DNA of 5,795 nt from Promethearchaeota archaeon (GTDB lineage: Archaea > Asgardarchaeota > Lokiarchaeia > Sigynarchaeales > SOKP01), in contig SDNV01000158.1 in assembly GCA_004524515.1 (NCBI GenBank), positions 1 through 5,795 on the forward strand. Reading direction: 5' to 3'. The translations under genes were made by a program, and so were the position numbers. The notes below the pieces were generated by a model, which was not told the origin of the DNA, searched no databases, and worked only from the letters and a program-made list of their open reading frames with translations. Of the stretch, positions 5,417 to 5,795 are shown piece after piece. Within the stretch, counting starts at the first letter, position 1. Each line of letters starts with the position of its first letter.

Positions 5417-5443
5417 TTTAATTCATTAAAATTTAATTCATTA
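5417..5443. repeat. Tandem 12-base direct repeat upstream of thpR
   Basis: TTTAATTCATTA occurs at 5417-5428 and again at 5432-5443, separated by AAA (period 15). It ends exactly at the thpR start codon, so on the minus strand it forms the immediate leader or start-site region. It may be a slippage product of AT-rich DNA or a duplicated protein-binding site. Confidence 0.5.
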
Positions 5444-5544
5444 TTTTATTTGAAGTAAATCAGTTTTAAAGAATAAAAATAATTAAGATTAAGGTTTTTT
5501 TTGACAGAAAATATTACAGTTATTTTAATGGAGAGTATCTCTTT

Positions 5545-5795
5545 TTATTGCGTTTTATGGTAAGGGCGAGTCTTCTTGCGATAATATCGTTTTCCATGCT
5601 GATTCTGATACCACCATGCGAATTTGAGCTGTCGAGGTAATTCGGGGATCCAAAAACGTTTAGGAATAGGTTCAGAGGGTTCCCATTTTTTTTTAATATC
5701 AAGATCAGCCATGATAAATCCTTCGCCATCCTCGCGTTTCATGCGTTTTATGATTTTTCCACTTCCATCCACTATCTGAGTTTCTCCAAGATAAT
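5545..5795 (-). CDS. Carbon-nitrogen hydrolase (nitrilase superfamily), C-terminal part
   Basis: The frame is open to the window edge, so this is the last 82 residues of a larger protein; the GTG at 5772 is internal, not the start. The visible part begins YLGETQIVDGSGKII and continues with EDGEGFIMADLDI. This matches the conserved late segment of nitrilase-superfamily enzymes, where G-x-S/T-x-I-V-D, a gly-rich turn and EG-x-I-x-A-D-L/I-D form the last strands of the sandwich core. A Trp- and Tyr-rich extension follows (WEPSEPIPKRFWIPELP, then WWYQNQHGKRYY) with a basic end. Such extensions wrap around the partner subunit in this superfamily. The catalytic Glu-Lys-Cys residues lie outside the window, so activity and substrate (nitrile, amide or carbamoyl group) cannot be judged. 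Confidence 0.75.
   Translation of the reverse strand, partial: YLGETQIVDGSGKIIKRMKREDGEGFIMADLDIKKKWEPSEPIPKRFWIPELPRQLKFAWWYQNQHGKRYYRKKTRPYHKTQ

Noticed and set aside
5520..5729. 69-residue minus-strand open frame overlapping the nitrilase-family gene
   Set aside because: It runs in another frame of the same strand through clear nitrilase C-terminal sequence and shows no family features of its own.
1..5795. CRISPR array, mobile element, tRNA, rRNA or defence system
   Set aside because: I see no spaced repeats, transposase or integrase frames, terminal inverted repeats, cloverleaf-like sequence or defence-type domains.

Overview
The window is AT-rich (roughly two thirds A+T by eye) with archaeal-style gene control: TATA-like boxes, oligo-T ends instead of GC-rich hairpin terminators, and often no Shine-Dalgarno sequence. 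It carries a Ras/Rab-like small GTPase, a TrmB-family regulator, a DUF211 protein and a histone with a lysine-rich N-terminal tail. A eukaryote-like small GTPase beside a tailed histone in a compact AT-rich archaeal genome points to an Asgard archaeon, perhaps Lokiarchaeia-like. That placement is inference from gene content; there is no rRNA or ribosomal protein marker here.

Layout. All genes except the histone lie on the minus strand. From the left: a small GTPase cut by the window edge (1-388), preceded in transcription order by a TrmB-type regulator (470-1294). Next is a 552-base gene-free stretch (1295-1846) holding divergent promoters and a conspicuous GC-rich palindrome. The histone (1847-2110, plus strand) is a single-gene unit with its own TATA box, strong ribosome binding site and oligo-T terminator. 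Converging on it is a minus-strand pair, a DUF2299-like protein (2713-3240) followed by a HIT-family hydrolase (stop at 2172). The HIT frame clearly continues upstream of the first usable start codon and has an ATG-TAA pair where the start is expected. Further right are an unrecognised 117-residue protein (3367-3720), a DUF211 protein (3791-4048), a HAD phosphatase (4148-4843) directly abutting ThpR, the RNA 2',3'-cyclic phosphodiesterase (4844-5416), and the C-terminal part of a nitrilase-superfamily enzyme (5545-5795, cut by the window edge).

How the genes fit together. thpR and the HAD gene share a junction with no spacer and are almost certainly co-transcribed and translationally coupled. 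With the HIT hydrolase they make a loose group of phosphoester and nucleotide chemistry genes, but a shared pathway is not demonstrated. The regulator and GTPase may be one transcription unit. I see no CRISPR array, transposon, tRNA or rRNA, and no clear new multi-gene system. The most notable items are the H4-like tailed histone, the GTPase with mixed Rab and Arf features plus an insertion, and the anomalous start of the HIT gene.
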